Counted from the first letter of the stretch, positions 14,006 to 22,620 are shown. The stretch is 24,297 nt of DNA from Syntrophaceae bacterium UBA7544 (GCA_002479215.1 DLME01000226.1:1-24297); one strand, 5' to 3'. Notes: generated by a model from the letters alone, not told the origin. Numbers and translations: made by a program.

Positions 14006-15004
14006 CTATATGAGACATACTTGAGCAAATCGTTTTACGTTCTCATCCTCGCCCATGGCTATCAACTTATCGCTTTCGGCAATAACATAGTCAGCCAGCG
14101 GATTGAAAATCATCTTTCCCGAATCTTTTTTAACAGCAACGATTATCAATCCGTAATGTTGACGTATTCCTGATTCCTCCAGTGACATGCCAATAATCGG
14201 GGATCCTTTGCACACGGAAATTTCTTCCATGCGCAACTCCAAACTTTGCCTGCGGGTCGTTATTTCAATAAAGTCCAGCATGGCCGGACGTAAAATGGCC
14301 ATGGCCATCCGGACACCGCCCAGCGTATAGGGCGACATAACTCTATCCGCTCCCGCCCTAATGAGCCTGTGCTCCGATTCTTCTTCCTCGGAACGGGACA
14401 TTATATATATATTCTGGTTGAGTTCCTTTGCCGTTAAAATAACGTAAAGATTTTCTGCGTCCGACGGCAACACGCAAACAACACCCTTGGCCCGTTTGAT
14501 TCCCGCTTCAATTAAAGTTTTATCCTGTGTTGCATCGCCCTTACAGTAAATAAAACCCTCGTCCTGAACCTTCTGGATAACCTCGGGATTGTTATCGATA
14601 ACCACACAAGGCACTTTTTCCGCGGCTAATTCGCGGCAAATTAAAAAACCGATACGTCCGCAACCGCAAATGATATAATGATTACTCATTTTTTCAATCA
14701 TTCTTTCCAATTTACCCCTCCCTAATAAACTGCGCAGGCGCGCTTCAACAAAAGTCTCCGCCATAAGAACCAATGAATAGAACATCGTGCCTACGCCAAA
14801 AATAATTATAAAAACTGTAAAAAATTTCCCTTCCGTTGTTGTCGGTACGAAATCACCATAGCCTACAGTCGATAAAGTGGTAATCGTAGCGTAAAAGGAG
14901 TCGATAAAACTCCATCCTTCGATAACATGAAAACCGACAGTGCCGATTATAAAGATGGTAAACAAAATTATGAGGGCTATCTTCAATTTACCGGTAAGGA
15001 TCAA
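14006..15004 (-). CDS. Potassium channel with RCK (TrkA-N/TrkA-C) domains
   Basis: A 332-residue Kch/MthK-like ion channel. Two membrane helices (about 8-25 and 61-82) enclose the pore loop, with the potassium selectivity filter TVGYGD at residues 46-51. A linker leads to the cytoplasmic RCK domain, which starts with HYIICGCGRIGFLICREL (109-126), a nucleotide-binding GxGxxG Rossmann motif. A TrkA-C-like domain covers about 245-332. RCK domains gate these channels in response to ligands. The start is TTG at 15004, supported by AGGAG about eight bases upstream. Element F stands only 16 bases before the start codon, so it lies in the 5' leader or promoter region of this gene and may affect its expression. 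Confidence 0.92.
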   Translation of the reverse strand: MILTGKLKIALIILFTIFIIGTVGFHVIEGWSFIDSFYATITTLSTVGYGDFVPTTTEGKFFTVFIIIFGVGTMFYSLVLMAETFVEARLRSLLGRGKLERMIEKMSNHYIICGCGRIGFLICRELAAEKVPCVVIDNNPEVIQKVQDEGFIYCKGDATQDKTLIEAGIKRAKGVVCVLPSDAENLYVILTAKELNQNIYIMSRSEEEESEHRLIRAGADRVMSPYTLGGVRMAMAILRPAMLDFIEITTRRQSLELRMEEISVCKGSPIIGMSLEESGIRQHYGLIIVAVKKDSGKMIFNPLADYVIAESDKLIAMGEDENVKRFAQVCLI

Positions 15005-15020
15005 AGGCTATTCTCCTTTA

Positions 15021-15118
15021 CCCCGTTAGAGATGTTGAAATTATTATATACCTTCTACGATTTGTCATCCGCAACTTTCATTAAAAATAAGCCACAAGTT
15101 ACTACATCTCTAACGGGG
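15021..15118. mobile_element. Element F: MITE-like repeat with CCCCGTTAGAGAT ends
   Basis: A 98-bp element with perfect 13-bp inverted ends, CCCCGTTAGAGAT (15021-15033) and ATCTCTAACGGGG (15106-15118). The core resembles element E. It stands in the leader of the potassium channel gene. No target-site duplication is visible (left flank CTTTA, right flank TGAAT). Confidence 0.8.
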
Positions 15119-15322
15119 TGAATGAATTTATTCTACCCTATCGAAGCTTATTTAAACACATTCTATGTAAAAATCCAGCGCTGAAATTAACAAATTTATT
15201 TCTTTTTGTTTATATAGCGTTATAGTATAATTCAGCTTAAATATATTAACACTTGATCAAAAGTGCGATAGAAAGAGTCACCGGCAGACATTTTTCAACC
15301 CCAACATTTACAAGGAGGCCAT

Positions 15323-15976
15323 ATGACACCAGCAACCCAGCAAGCTTTAAACGGTCTTAGAGATCTTACCATGCTTAAGTGGTACGTAATCCCTCTTTTA
15401 GCTTTTGTCTTCTATGTTTACATTAGGGAGATAAAGGAGGCGCGCCTAACTAAAAACTGGGATGTCGTCCTGGCCGGTCTGACAATTTTCGGCGCCGATT
15501 TCTTCAATGAGACGTGGAACAGCTGGATAATGTATTTAACCCAACGCTCCGCTTTCTGGACAACTCCGGGAGACACGGCTCTGCGGACGCTGGTGGGGTG
15601 GAATATCGAAATAATGTTCATGTTTCTGCTTCTGGGTATTATCTATTACCACAGCCTTTCGAAAAGCAAGAAAGAGAAAATTCTCGGCATGCCGGAAAAA
15701 TGGTTTTGGGCTATCGGCTACAGCGCTTTTTGCGTATTCATCGAATGCTTTTTGAATATCGGCGGACTCCTCGTCTGGGAATACCCTTTCTGGAACTTAT
15801 CCTTTAAGGGCGTCTGGCTGATCTTTCTTATCGGCTACTTCCACTTCTTCTGCTTTGCTATTTTAGTGCTCAGCTTAAAAAAGCTGAAAACCAAAATCAT
15901 CACCGTGGGTATTATTTATGCAGTGCCGATTTTGATGAATATTCTCGCTATCGGATTCTTGGGCTGGAAGTATTAG
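15323..15976 (+). CDS. Integral membrane protein of unknown function
   Basis: A 217-residue protein with six or seven hydrophobic segments (first about residues 18-34, last about 192-213). Aromatic residues are frequent (WFWAIGYSAFCVF, GYFHFFCFAILVL) and Asp55 and Glu59 lie in a conserved-looking segment FGADFFNETWNSW. I do not recognise the family. AAGGAGG ends five bases before the ATG, a strong ribosome binding site. It is convergent with the hemerythrin gene, and the two stop codons overlap by four bases. The 204 bases upstream are AT-rich and contain a possible -10 (TATAAT at about 15232) without a good -35. Confidence 0.72.
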   Translation: MTPATQQALNGLRDLTMLKWYVIPLLAFVFYVYIREIKEARLTKNWDVVLAGLTIFGADFFNETWNSWIMYLTQRSAFWTTPGDTALRTLVGWNIEIMFMFLLLGIIYYHSLSKSKKEKILGMPEKWFWAIGYSAFCVFIECFLNIGGLLVWEYPFWNLSFKGVWLIFLIGYFHFFCFAILVLSLKKLKTKIITVGIIYAVPILMNILAIGFLGWKY

Positions 15977-16518
15977 AGGCTGAGCCCGGAGTATTCGTCG
16001 ACAACTTTATTATATTTTTCGTGAATCATTTTGCGGTCGAATTCCCAAAATTCGGCCAGCATCTTTTCCTGCTCGTCTTTGTTGAAGTATTCCTGGCAGG
16101 GATAAAAGAAATGCTTGTCTTCCTTTTCGATGTGCTTCGGATAAAAATCGCCTAACTGCCGCGCGAGGTCTATCACCCCGGTAAGCTTTTCTTTGTCGCC
16201 TTGCTGCAAATATTTTTCTTTAGCCGCAACCAGCATTCCTGTCGTCTTGCGCGCCCATACATGATCGTCGAATAACTCCTGCATGGTTTTCTTTAGTTCC
16301 GGCGTGAGATTTTTCTTAGCTAAATCTCTAAAGAGAATTTCCTCTTCCTTCCCATGGTGAGTGCGGTCAGCGTAGGTACGGATAAAATCGACGGCTACAT
16401 CTATTACAAGGGGATTAACTTTCTTACTTTTTTCGGCTTGATCAATATGGCGCATCACCGAGTCAAGCATTTTTTCAATCAACCTGTGTTCCCACATCAA
16501 TGGCCCAATTGGTTTCAT
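15973..16518 (-). CDS. Hemerythrin HHE-domain protein
   Basis: A 181-residue four-helix-bundle protein. Candidate diiron ligands are in the expected order: His11 (WEHRLIE), His55 and Glu59 (HHGKEEE), His86 (FDDHVWAR), His129 and Glu133 (KHIEKEDKHFF). Such proteins bind oxygen or react with oxygen or nitric oxide in anaerobes. The open frame extends 55 codons further upstream, but GGAGGAG directly before the ATG at 16518 marks the real start, and the extra part would run into the neighbouring regulator gene. It is divergent from the Zur-like regulator gene, 120 bases away. Confidence 0.87.
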   Translation of the reverse strand: MKPIGPLMWEHRLIEKMLDSVMRHIDQAEKSKKVNPLVIDVAVDFIRTYADRTHHGKEEEILFRDLAKKNLTPELKKTMQELFDDHVWARKTTGMLVAAKEKYLQQGDKEKLTGVIDLARQLGDFYPKHIEKEDKHFFYPCQEYFNKDEQEKMLAEFWEFDRKMIHEKYNKVVDEYSGLSL

Positions 16519-16604
16519 AAACTCTCCTCCTTTACTGTCTGGCTTATTATTTATAGCACAAATCAGGTCAATAGCCAAAAACAATGCCCATCTTAAATAA
16601 TTGT

Positions 16605-16619
16605 TGCAACTCTGTTGCA
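16605..16619. promoter_or_regulatory. Candidate Zur operator palindrome
   Basis: TGCAAC and GTTGCA arms separated by TCT form a perfect 15-bp palindrome 19 bases before the regulator gene and 87 bases from the hemerythrin start. Fur-family regulators bind AT-rich inverted repeats, often with such TGCAA-type half-sites, and the site lies where a repressor would block the zur-znuACB transcript. It is a candidate by position and symmetry only. Confidence 0.4.
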
Positions 16620-16638
16620 TTATTGATAAAGACCGACG

Positions 16639-17109
16639 ATGAATATGAATAAGAAATATAAAAATGCTTTGTTTACTTTGCAAAATGCCGGACTTTCCAA
16701 AACACCGCAGCGTATTGCTGTTTTGACCTCATTGCTCGAAGCAACAACGCCTTTAAGTGTACGCGACATAAGTCAAACACTTGCGGCCAAAGCACGCATT
16801 GATAGAGTGACAATTTACCGTATTCTGTCGCTCTTTAAACAACATGGTATTGCCCGTGAAATAGCTTCGTCCGGCGGCACTAATTATTTTGAAATGGCTT
16901 CCCTGGAAAATCCTGTGCATCCTCATTTTAACTGCCGGAACTGCGGAGAGTTGAGCTGTATGGAACCTCTGACTTTCTCCCAATCTCGTCAGCTGATTTC
17001 CTCCCAAGAAGATTACAGTGTCGACCATATCGAAATCAATATATCCGGCCTTTGCGCCGTATGCAGAAATGCAACCAAGTTGCAAAAACAGCAAAACAAA
17101 CAGGTGTGA
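16639..17109 (+). CDS. zur: Fur-family metalloregulator, probably Zur
   Basis: A 156-residue Fur superfamily repressor. The winged helix is at about 18-75, with the recognition helix in RIDRVTIYRILSLFKQHGI. The C-terminal half carries the structural zinc cysteines Cys99-x-x-Cys102 and Cys139-x-x-Cys142, plus HPHF (94-97) and His130 in DHIEI for regulatory metal. Its position as first gene of an operon with a zinc-type ABC transporter argues for Zur over Fur, PerR or Mur; this is context, not sequence proof. Two ATG codons (16639, 16645) are possible starts, neither with a strong ribosome binding site. The znuA gene follows after five bases. Confidence 0.85.
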   Translation: MNMNKKYKNALFTLQNAGLSKTPQRIAVLTSLLEATTPLSVRDISQTLAAKARIDRVTIYRILSLFKQHGIAREIASSGGTNYFEMASLENPVHPHFNCRNCGELSCMEPLTFSQSRQLISSQEDYSVDHIEINISGLCAVCRNATKLQKQQNKQV

Positions 17110-17114
17110 GGATT

Positions 17115-18044
17115 ATGTCTTCAAAAAATATATTCGTTTTTCTTCTCCTCTTGTCATTGATTATTTTATCCTGTCAGCCCGCAAAAGAACCGGGCGTAAC
17201 AGATAATAAGCTAAATGTAATGGCCACAATTTTTCCTCTTTATGATTTTGCCCGGATTATCGGCGGGAATAAAATCAATGTAACCATGCTCTTGCCGCCG
17301 GCAACTGATGCCCATCATTACGAACTGAAGCCCATTGATATAGTTAAAGTATGCAAAAGCGACATTTTTCTTTTCACCAATTTTGAAATGGAACCCTGGG
17401 CTTATAAAATCATCCAGGGATCGGCGGAAAATACGAGAATGTTGGTTGTGGAAACCGGCGCCGGCGTTTTCTTACTGCCGCTTAATGAAGAAGACCGGAA
17501 AAATAAAAATTATAAGTTCGATCCGCACATCTGGCTGGATTTGGATAATGCTCAAAAGATTGTGGATAATATTGCTTCGTCATTTGTCAAAAAGGACCAG
17601 CGCAACAGCGACTATTATTTAAAAAACGCCGCCCAATACAAATTGAAATTGGCTGCTCTGGATCGAAGATATAACTCTGGACTGGCCAAATGCCGGAACA
17701 AAACAATTTTGCACGCCGGACATTGGGCTTTTGCTTATCTGGCCAAAAAATATAACTTAGAATATATTGCGGCTTATAATGCATCAACCGAATCCGAACC
17801 TTTGCCGCAAAATATTTTTTCTCTAATCGAACAAATAAAAAAGCAAAAGATACGTTACATTTTTTATGAAGACCTGACTGCTCCACGCCTGGCGCAAACG
17901 CTTGCTAAAGAAACAGGCGCGGGTTTGCTCAAACTCAGCAATGGCCACGATATGAGCAAGGATGATATAAAAAAAGGAGTATCCTTTCTCTTTTTGATGG
18001 AAGAGAATTTAAAAAATTTAAAAAAGGGATTGTTATGTCCATAA
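17115..18044 (+). CDS. znuA: Zinc ABC transporter, substrate-binding lipoprotein
   Basis: A 309-residue cluster A-I metal-binding protein. A signal peptide ends in the lipobox LILSC, with Cys20 lipidated. Three histidine ligands are recognisable: His68 in DAHHYELKP, His138 in FDPHIWLD and His203 in LHAGHWAFAYLA; the fourth is likely Glu252 or Asp279. The loop before FDPHIW is short and lacks the histidine-rich stretch of many ZnuA proteins, so manganese cannot be excluded as substrate. I choose the ATG at 17115, with GAGG before it, because the longer frame runs back into the regulator gene. It overlaps znuC by ten bases. Confidence 0.88.
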   Translation: MSSKNIFVFLLLLSLIILSCQPAKEPGVTDNKLNVMATIFPLYDFARIIGGNKINVTMLLPPATDAHHYELKPIDIVKVCKSDIFLFTNFEMEPWAYKIIQGSAENTRMLVVETGAGVFLLPLNEEDRKNKNYKFDPHIWLDLDNAQKIVDNIASSFVKKDQRNSDYYLKNAAQYKLKLAALDRRYNSGLAKCRNKTILHAGHWAFAYLAKKYNLEYIAAYNASTESEPLPQNIFSLIEQIKKQKIRYIFYEDLTAPRLAQTLAKETGAGLLKLSNGHDMSKDDIKKGVSFLFLMEENLKNLKKGLLCP

Positions 18045-18778
18045 ACCTGATCAGCACCGAAAATCTGACCTTCTGTTTCAACGGACTGGAAGTCCTGAGC
18101 AACATTTCCTTTGCCGTAAAAAAAGGCGATTATGTGGGCATTGTGGGACCAAATGGTTCAGGAAAAAGCACTCTGGTTAAAAATATTCTGGGCATCTTGC
18201 AGCCGCAGAAAGGCTCTATCAGTCTTTTCGGCCAGCCGCTTTCTTCTTTTCGTGAGTGGAATAAAATCGGTTATCTGCCCCAGAAGTTAAATGCCTTAAA
18301 CACATATTTCCCCGGCAAGGTTGAAGAAATAGTCCAACTGGGACTGCGGAATAAAAACGCGCAAAACCTGGAACAGGTTCTTCAGCTTATGGGAATTAAG
18401 CATCTTTCTTCCCGCCTGATCGGTGAACTCTCTTACGGCGAACAGCAACGGGTAATGCTGGCGCACGCATTGGTCAACCGGCCGGAACTGCTTGTCTTCG
18501 ATGAGCCGACAACCGCTCTTGATCCCGAAACAAGGGATATTTTTTACTCGCTCACCGAAGAATTGAATCGCGCTCACGGCACAACTATCATTCTTATTAC
18601 ACATGACATAGGAGTCATCGGCAAATATGCCAGAAACTTTCTCTATCTCGATAAGAAAGTAATTTTTGCGGGAACATTTGAAGATTTTTGCACTTCACCG
18701 GATATGACAGGACTTTTCGGGCCAATGAGTCAACACATCATCTGCCACCAGCATGATGCATTGGAGAGTAATCCATGA
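18035..18778 (+). CDS. znuC: Zinc ABC transporter, ATP-binding protein
   Basis: A 247-residue ABC ATPase. Walker A is GPNGSGKST (38-46), the Q-loop glutamine is Gln83 (YLPQK), the signature is LSYGEQQ (132-138), Walker B with the catalytic glutamate is LLVFDEPT (152-159) and the switch histidine is His190 (LITHD). It powers metal import through the ZnuB permease. The gene overlaps znuA by ten bases and znuB by four, so translation is coupled. Confidence 0.92.
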   Translation: MSINLISTENLTFCFNGLEVLSNISFAVKKGDYVGIVGPNGSGKSTLVKNILGILQPQKGSISLFGQPLSSFREWNKIGYLPQKLNALNTYFPGKVEEIVQLGLRNKNAQNLEQVLQLMGIKHLSSRLIGELSYGEQQRVMLAHALVNRPELLVFDEPTTALDPETRDIFYSLTEELNRAHGTTIILITHDIGVIGKYARNFLYLDKKVIFAGTFEDFCTSPDMTGLFGPMSQHIICHQHDALESNP

Positions 18779-19605
18779 TTGGGCTTGGGGAAATATTCAA
18801 ATATGAATTCGTTCAGCGAGCTTTGCTTGCCGGTGTGCTCATTGCCGCCATTTCTTCCGTTCTGGGAGTATTTCTCGTCTTGCGCCGCCTTTCCTTGATC
18901 GGCGACGGACTCGCGCATATCACCTTTGGCAGTGTAGCGGTAGTATTATTGATTGGATTTAGCCCTCTTTATGTTACCGTGGCCGCTCTGCCTCTGGTTA
19001 TGCTTTCATCTCTGGCCATACTTCAATTAACTCGCTACAAGCGCATTCACGGTGATGCGGCCATCGGTATCATCTCTTCCGTGGGAATTGCCGTGGGCAT
19101 AATTCTGGCCAGTTTCTCGGGAGGCTATAATGTCGATTTATTAAGCTACCTCTTCGGCAACATTCTCACGGTAAATCAAACGGAGCTTTTGCTGTCCTTT
19201 ATTGTTTTTATAGTTGTAGTCGGCACTGTTATTTTTTTCTATAATGACCTGTTTGCAGTTACTTTTGACGAAGAACTGGCCAAAAGCATGGGCATTAAGA
19301 CAAAAAGAATCAATATCATTCTTTTATTATTGACTGCTGTGGCCGCTGTTTTAGCGATGAAAGTTACCGGTATTATGTTAGTTTCGGCATTGCTGATTAT
19401 TCCCCCGCTTACGGCGCTGCAGCTTTCTTTCAGCTTTAAAACGACTATTATTATCTCTGCCGCTATTTCCATCTTCTCGGTAATTAACGGTATAATTTTT
19501 TCTTTTCTATTGAACTTGCCGGCAGGAGGAACTATAGTAATTTTCAATGTAGCTTTCTTTTTGGTTATTTTTGGAGCCAAAAAAATCTTGCGTTTTCAGA
19601 GGTAA
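18775..19605 (+). CDS. znuB: Zinc ABC transporter, permease
   Basis: A 276-residue ABC-3 family permease with about eight hydrophobic segments. Characteristic features are the start FVQRALLAGVLIAAISSVLG, VFLVLRRLSLIGDGLAHITF with the DGLAH coupling region, AVTFDEELAKSMGIK and the later ALLIIPPLTALQL. The start ATG overlaps the znuC stop (ATGA), which fits one metal-import complex made from a single transcript. Confidence 0.92.
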   Translation: MIGLGEIFKYEFVQRALLAGVLIAAISSVLGVFLVLRRLSLIGDGLAHITFGSVAVVLLIGFSPLYVTVAALPLVMLSSLAILQLTRYKRIHGDAAIGIISSVGIAVGIILASFSGGYNVDLLSYLFGNILTVNQTELLLSFIVFIVVVGTVIFFYNDLFAVTFDEELAKSMGIKTKRINIILLLLTAVAAVLAMKVTGIMLVSALLIIPPLTALQLSFSFKTTIIISAAISIFSVINGIIFSFLLNLPAGGTIVIFNVAFFLVIFGAKKILRFQR

Positions 19606-19609
19606 AAAA

Positions 19610-20545
19610 GTGGCTCGATTCAAATATCTTCTTTCCCGCTCCAACATAGTTTTTCTCGCTTCTGTGCTTTGCGGTTTTGTTTTACCTCAGGCAAATGTAG
19701 TTGCCGCCGCCCTGACTTTGCCCGCGCTGTCGGTTATCCTGACAATTACTCCATTAAGAATACCTCGCGGCTTTTTTTTCCGCCGTCCCAAAGATCTTAT
19801 CGGTCCGGCTATCCGCGGCAATGTCATGAATTATCTGCTCTGGGGAAATTTGCTAATATTGACCGGCATTTTTTTTATTTTCGACGAAGCCCTTTGGATC
19901 GGCATGGTGCTGATTGCCGCTATACCGCCCGCAGTGGCCATATTACCCTTGAGCAAATCATTACGGGCCGACGCTACTTCGACATACGCAGGCTTTGCGG
20001 GAGCTTATTTGGGCGCTATTTTAATTATACCATTAATAGGTTTGGGATTTCTTAAAGATATTCCCTTTAATTTTTGGGCTATTATTTTGCTGATAGTCGA
20101 ACTAATTATACTGCCGCTGGGACTTTCGCGACTTGTTGTGGAAAAAGAATGGGATAAAATCATTGAACCATATGAAAATATAATAACCGATTGTTGTCTG
20201 TTTATTGTATTTTATTCCCTCACAGCAAACGGCAGGGATATGCTTTTGAATTGGCCGGTCGACCTTTCTTTCGTCGCTCTAATTGCCGTTATAGGTATTT
20301 TTTTGTTCGCTGTGGCCATTGAGAAAATAGGAGAGTTTTTTCATGTCGCTGAGAAGAAGATTACTTCTCTTCTTCTTCTGGGAACCATGAAAAATTACGG
20401 GCTTTCCGGTGGTATAGCGCTTATTATCTTTAGCCGGGAAGCCGCTCTTCCGTCATTAGTTTTCGCTATTATCACTTTCTTTTACATAAATTGGCTCAAA
20501 TATAAAATGGGCCATAACACTGCCGGTTCAAGTGAACGGCATTAA
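19610..20545 (+). CDS. BASS-like (bile acid:sodium symporter superfamily) membrane transporter
   Basis: A 311-residue membrane protein with about nine or ten hydrophobic helices. Segments such as GMVLIAAIPPAVAILPLSKS, then ADATSTYAGFAGAYLGAILI, and LLGTMKNYGLSGGIALIIFS resemble the crossover regions of BASS-family transporters. The substrate is unknown. The start is GTG at 19610, four bases after the znuB stop, with AGAGG before it; an earlier in-frame TTG lies inside znuB. The tight spacing makes it the last gene of the zur-znuACB operon, so it is probably expressed under zinc limitation. That pairing is not standard and could point to uptake of a zinc-binding small molecule or simply to operon hitch-hiking. 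Confidence 0.72.
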   Translation: MARFKYLLSRSNIVFLASVLCGFVLPQANVVAAALTLPALSVILTITPLRIPRGFFFRRPKDLIGPAIRGNVMNYLLWGNLLILTGIFFIFDEALWIGMVLIAAIPPAVAILPLSKSLRADATSTYAGFAGAYLGAILIIPLIGLGFLKDIPFNFWAIILLIVELIILPLGLSRLVVEKEWDKIIEPYENIITDCCLFIVFYSLTANGRDMLLNWPVDLSFVALIAVIGIFLFAVAIEKIGEFFHVAEKKITSLLLLGTMKNYGLSGGIALIIFSREAALPSLVFAIITFFYINWLKYKMGHNTAGSSERH

Positions 20546-20605
20546 CCATCTATGGCAAGTCCCGAGCCCAAAACCAGGGCAGCTACAAAAACGGCGTATT
20601 TAACA

Positions 20606-20747
20606 ATCCCGATAAGCTTCGCTTAGGGGATCAATCCCGCTTTTGCGGAATCAATTCAACTAGCGCTTCAAACTTCACTACGTTCGTTTTCAGCTAGTTT
20701 CATTGATTCCACTAACAGATATTACTGCGCTACGCTTGTAATATCTG
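20606..20747. repeat. Cluster of intergenic DNA hairpins before sodB
   Basis: Successive palindromes: an AAGCTTCGCTT hairpin, a CCCGCTTTTGCGG hairpin, AACTAGC (20658-20664) paired with GCTAGTT (20693-20699), and the strong hairpin CAGATATTAC (20716-20725) / GTAATATCTG (20738-20747) with loop TGCGCTACGCTT. The loops share CTACGCTT with the hairpin before emrB. The flanks TTTCATTGATTCCAC also occur near 1986-1999. They could serve as transcript ends for the zinc operon, although no U-tract follows them. Confidence 0.6.
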
Positions 20748-20758
20748 AGTCTCATTGA

Positions 20759-20786
20759 TTGACATTTCACAATTGCGCCTTATATT
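20759..20786 (+). promoter_or_regulatory. Sigma-70-type promoter of sodB
   Basis: TTGACA at 20759-20764 is a perfect -35 box. After a 16-base spacer comes TATATT at 20781-20786, a good -10 match. It lies about 30 bases before the sodB start codon, just after the hairpin cluster. Confidence 0.6.
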
Positions 20787-20814
20787 TTAAACAATAAAGA
20801 AAGGAGAACAAAAT

Positions 20815-21408
20815 ATGGCTATAAATTTACCAAACCTGCCTTACGGGAAAGACGCATTAGCGCCCTATATCAGCGCCAATACTCTTGATTTCCACTATGG
20901 CAAACATCACAAAGCTTACGTGGATAACTTAAACAAGCTGATTACCGGCACCGACCTTCAAGAAAAACCACTGGAAGAAATTATTAAGATAGCGGCTAAA
21001 GATTCAGCCAAGGCCGGTATCTTCAACAATGCGGCCCAAATTTGGAATCATTCTTTCTACTGGCAATGCCTGAAAAAATCAGGCGGGGGCACACCTACGG
21101 GAACAATTGGTACCAAGATAAACGCTGCCTGGGGAAGCTATGATAAATTTGCCGAAGAATTAAAAAACGCCGGAGTTACTCAGTTTGGCAGCGGTTGGGC
21201 CTGGCTGGTTTTGGAGGGAAACCAGTTAAAAATAACAAAAACAGCTAATGCCGATACTCCAATTGCCCATGGCCAGAAACCGCTCCTGACTATCGATGTT
21301 TGGGAACATGCCTATTACCTCGATTATCAAAACAGAAGACCAGATTATCTTTCTGCTGTTATTCAAAATTTGATTAATTGGGATTTTGTTAACAAAAACT
21401 TGGGTTAA
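20815..21408 (+). CDS. sodB: Superoxide dismutase, iron type
   Basis: A 197-residue Fe/Mn superoxide dismutase. Metal ligands are His27 (FHYGKHH), His79 (WNHSFYW), Asp161 and His165 (DVWEHAYYLDY). Gln75 in NNAAQIWNH is the iron-type position for the second-sphere glutamine, so iron is the likely metal. It removes superoxide in the cytoplasm, a common oxygen defence of anaerobes. AAGGAG before the ATG supports the start. It has its own promoter and is followed by a rho-independent terminator. Confidence 0.95.
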   Translation: MAINLPNLPYGKDALAPYISANTLDFHYGKHHKAYVDNLNKLITGTDLQEKPLEEIIKIAAKDSAKAGIFNNAAQIWNHSFYWQCLKKSGGGTPTGTIGTKINAAWGSYDKFAEELKNAGVTQFGSGWAWLVLEGNQLKITKTANADTPIAHGQKPLLTIDVWEHAYYLDYQNRRPDYLSAVIQNLINWDFVNKNLG

Positions 21409-21432
21409 TTTGAACAAAGGCAATAAATGATG

Positions 21433-21466
21433 AAAAGGGGACTGGAATAAAGTCCCCTTTTTTTAT
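21433..21466. terminator. Rho-independent terminator between sodB and the HU gene
   Basis: The arms AAAAGGGGACT (21433-21443) and AGTCCCCTTTT (21451-21461) form a GC-containing hairpin followed by a run of T on the plus strand. A run of A on the other side means it may also stop the HU gene transcript arriving from the right. Confidence 0.85.
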
Positions 21467-21489
21467 TTTATATAAACAGGCAAGGATTG

Positions 21490-21771
21490 CTATTTTTTCC
21501 TATCAACTCTATCCTTTAATTCTTTCCCCACTTTAAAGAAGGGTAATTTCTTGGGTGCAACTTGAATTTTAGTGCCCGTTTTAGGATTTCTTCCCGTGTA
21601 AGCGCCATACTTCTTTACTACAAAACTGCCAAAACCTCTGATCTCAATACGGCCGCCTTTTTTTAGCTCATCGGTAAAACCTTTAAAAACAAGACTAACA
21701 ATGTCAATTGCCTTCTTTTCGGTTAAATTGAGCTTAGTACTCACAGATTCAATTAGATCGGATTTGTTCAT
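21490..21771 (-). CDS. HU/IHF-family DNA-binding protein
   Basis: A 93-residue DNA-bending protein. The family core GRIEIRGFGSFVVKKYGAYT (residues 41-60) is followed by GRNPKTGTKIQV and PFFKVGKELKDRV, the usual HU/IHF pattern including the RNP at the tip of the DNA-binding arm. The pattern is closest to IHF-beta or an HU-like protein, and the two cannot be separated by eye. AGGAGGG lies just before the ATG. A candidate promoter lies at 21854-21881. The nearest gene upstream, rluB, is on the same strand but separated by 117 bases. Confidence 0.93.
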   Translation of the reverse strand: MNKSDLIESVSTKLNLTEKKAIDIVSLVFKGFTDELKKGGRIEIRGFGSFVVKKYGAYTGRNPKTGTKIQVAPKKLPFFKVGKELKDRVDRKK

Positions 21772-21853
21772 AGACCCTCCTTAAACTGTTTGCAATCCTG
21801 TATCACCTGACGATAATATATGTTTGTTTCTACACGCTTATACGTATTCAAGG

Positions 21854-21881
21854 TTATTATTTATTTTATGGCGAATGTCAA
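21854..21881 (-). promoter_or_regulatory. Candidate promoter of the HU-like gene
   Basis: On the minus strand TTGACA (21881-21876) is a perfect -35, followed after 16 bases by TAATAA (21859-21854), a fair -10. It lies about 80 bases before the start codon. Confidence 0.38.
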
Positions 21882-21888
21882 GAAAATT

Positions 21889-22620
21889 TTACTCGTTCTT
21901 ATTTAGCGCATTATTGAGCAACCGGTTTGTTTCTTTTTTCGTCAAGTACCGCCAGGAACCTTCCTTGAGATTTCCCAGTTTAATCTCACCGATGGCCTCC
22001 CGCACCAGACGTGTTACCCGATGAGAACTCGCTTCAAAACCTCTTCTTATTATTCTATTTTTCCCCTCTTTCAGCGTCAGCCGCAACCAACAACTACGGT
22101 CATTTATCTTTTCCATTTGGATATTTTCCGGTTTAAAGACACCGTCGGACAATTTAATGCCTTGGCTTAACTTTTTTAATTCTTCTTTGGATAAACGTCC
22201 TTGAATCTTGACCCGGTAAACTTTAGGTATCTGAAAGCGGGGATGCTGAACTTTTTGTGCGAAATCGCCATCATTAGTCAAAAGTAAGAGTCCTGCGGAA
22301 TCGTAATCAAGCCTTCCTACCGGATAAACCCTTTCCGGCACTGCGTTTAGCAAATCCACAACCGTCGGCCTTTTTTGAGGATCACTCATGGTAGTAACGA
22401 ATCCGGTCGGTTTATTTAAAGCAATATATAAATTTGTTTTTTCGACAGAAATAATTTTACCGTCAATCCGAATAATATTTCTTTTGGCATCAGCTTTCAG
22501 CCCCAACTCGTTTACCACTATGCCATCGATACTTACCCGCCCGGCAGTTATCAGTTTTTCCGCGTGACGCCGTGAGGCAATTCCGGCAGCAGAAATAATC
22601 TTTTGCAAACGCTCTTTCAT
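21889..22620 (-). CDS. rluB: Pseudouridine synthase, RluB type (23S rRNA)
   Basis: A 243-residue enzyme that isomerises uridine to pseudouridine in large-subunit rRNA. An S4 RNA-binding domain (RLQKIISAAGIASRRHAEKL) occupies residues 1-60. The catalytic domain has Asp105 in VGRLDYDSAGLLLLTNDGD, the family's active-site motif II, and the later EGKNRIIRRGFEASSH segment. Length and architecture fit RluB/RluE/RsuA; the RluB label is favoured by its place next to scpB. Its ATG overlaps the scpB stop by four bases. Confidence 0.88.
   Translation of the reverse strand: MKERLQKIISAAGIASRRHAEKLITAGRVSIDGIVVNELGLKADAKRNIIRIDGKIISVEKTNLYIALNKPTGFVTTMSDPQKRPTVVDLLNAVPERVYPVGRLDYDSAGLLLLTNDGDFAQKVQHPRFQIPKVYRVKIQGRLSKEELKKLSQGIKLSDGVFKPENIQMEKINDRSCWLRLTLKEGKNRIIRRGFEASSHRVTRLVREAIGEIKLGNLKEGSWRYLTKKETNRLLNNALNKNE

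Noticed and set aside
16519..16683. A 55-residue N-terminal extension of the hemerythrin
   Set aside because: It would overlap the divergent regulator gene and its promoter, while GGAGGAG directly precedes the ATG at 16518.
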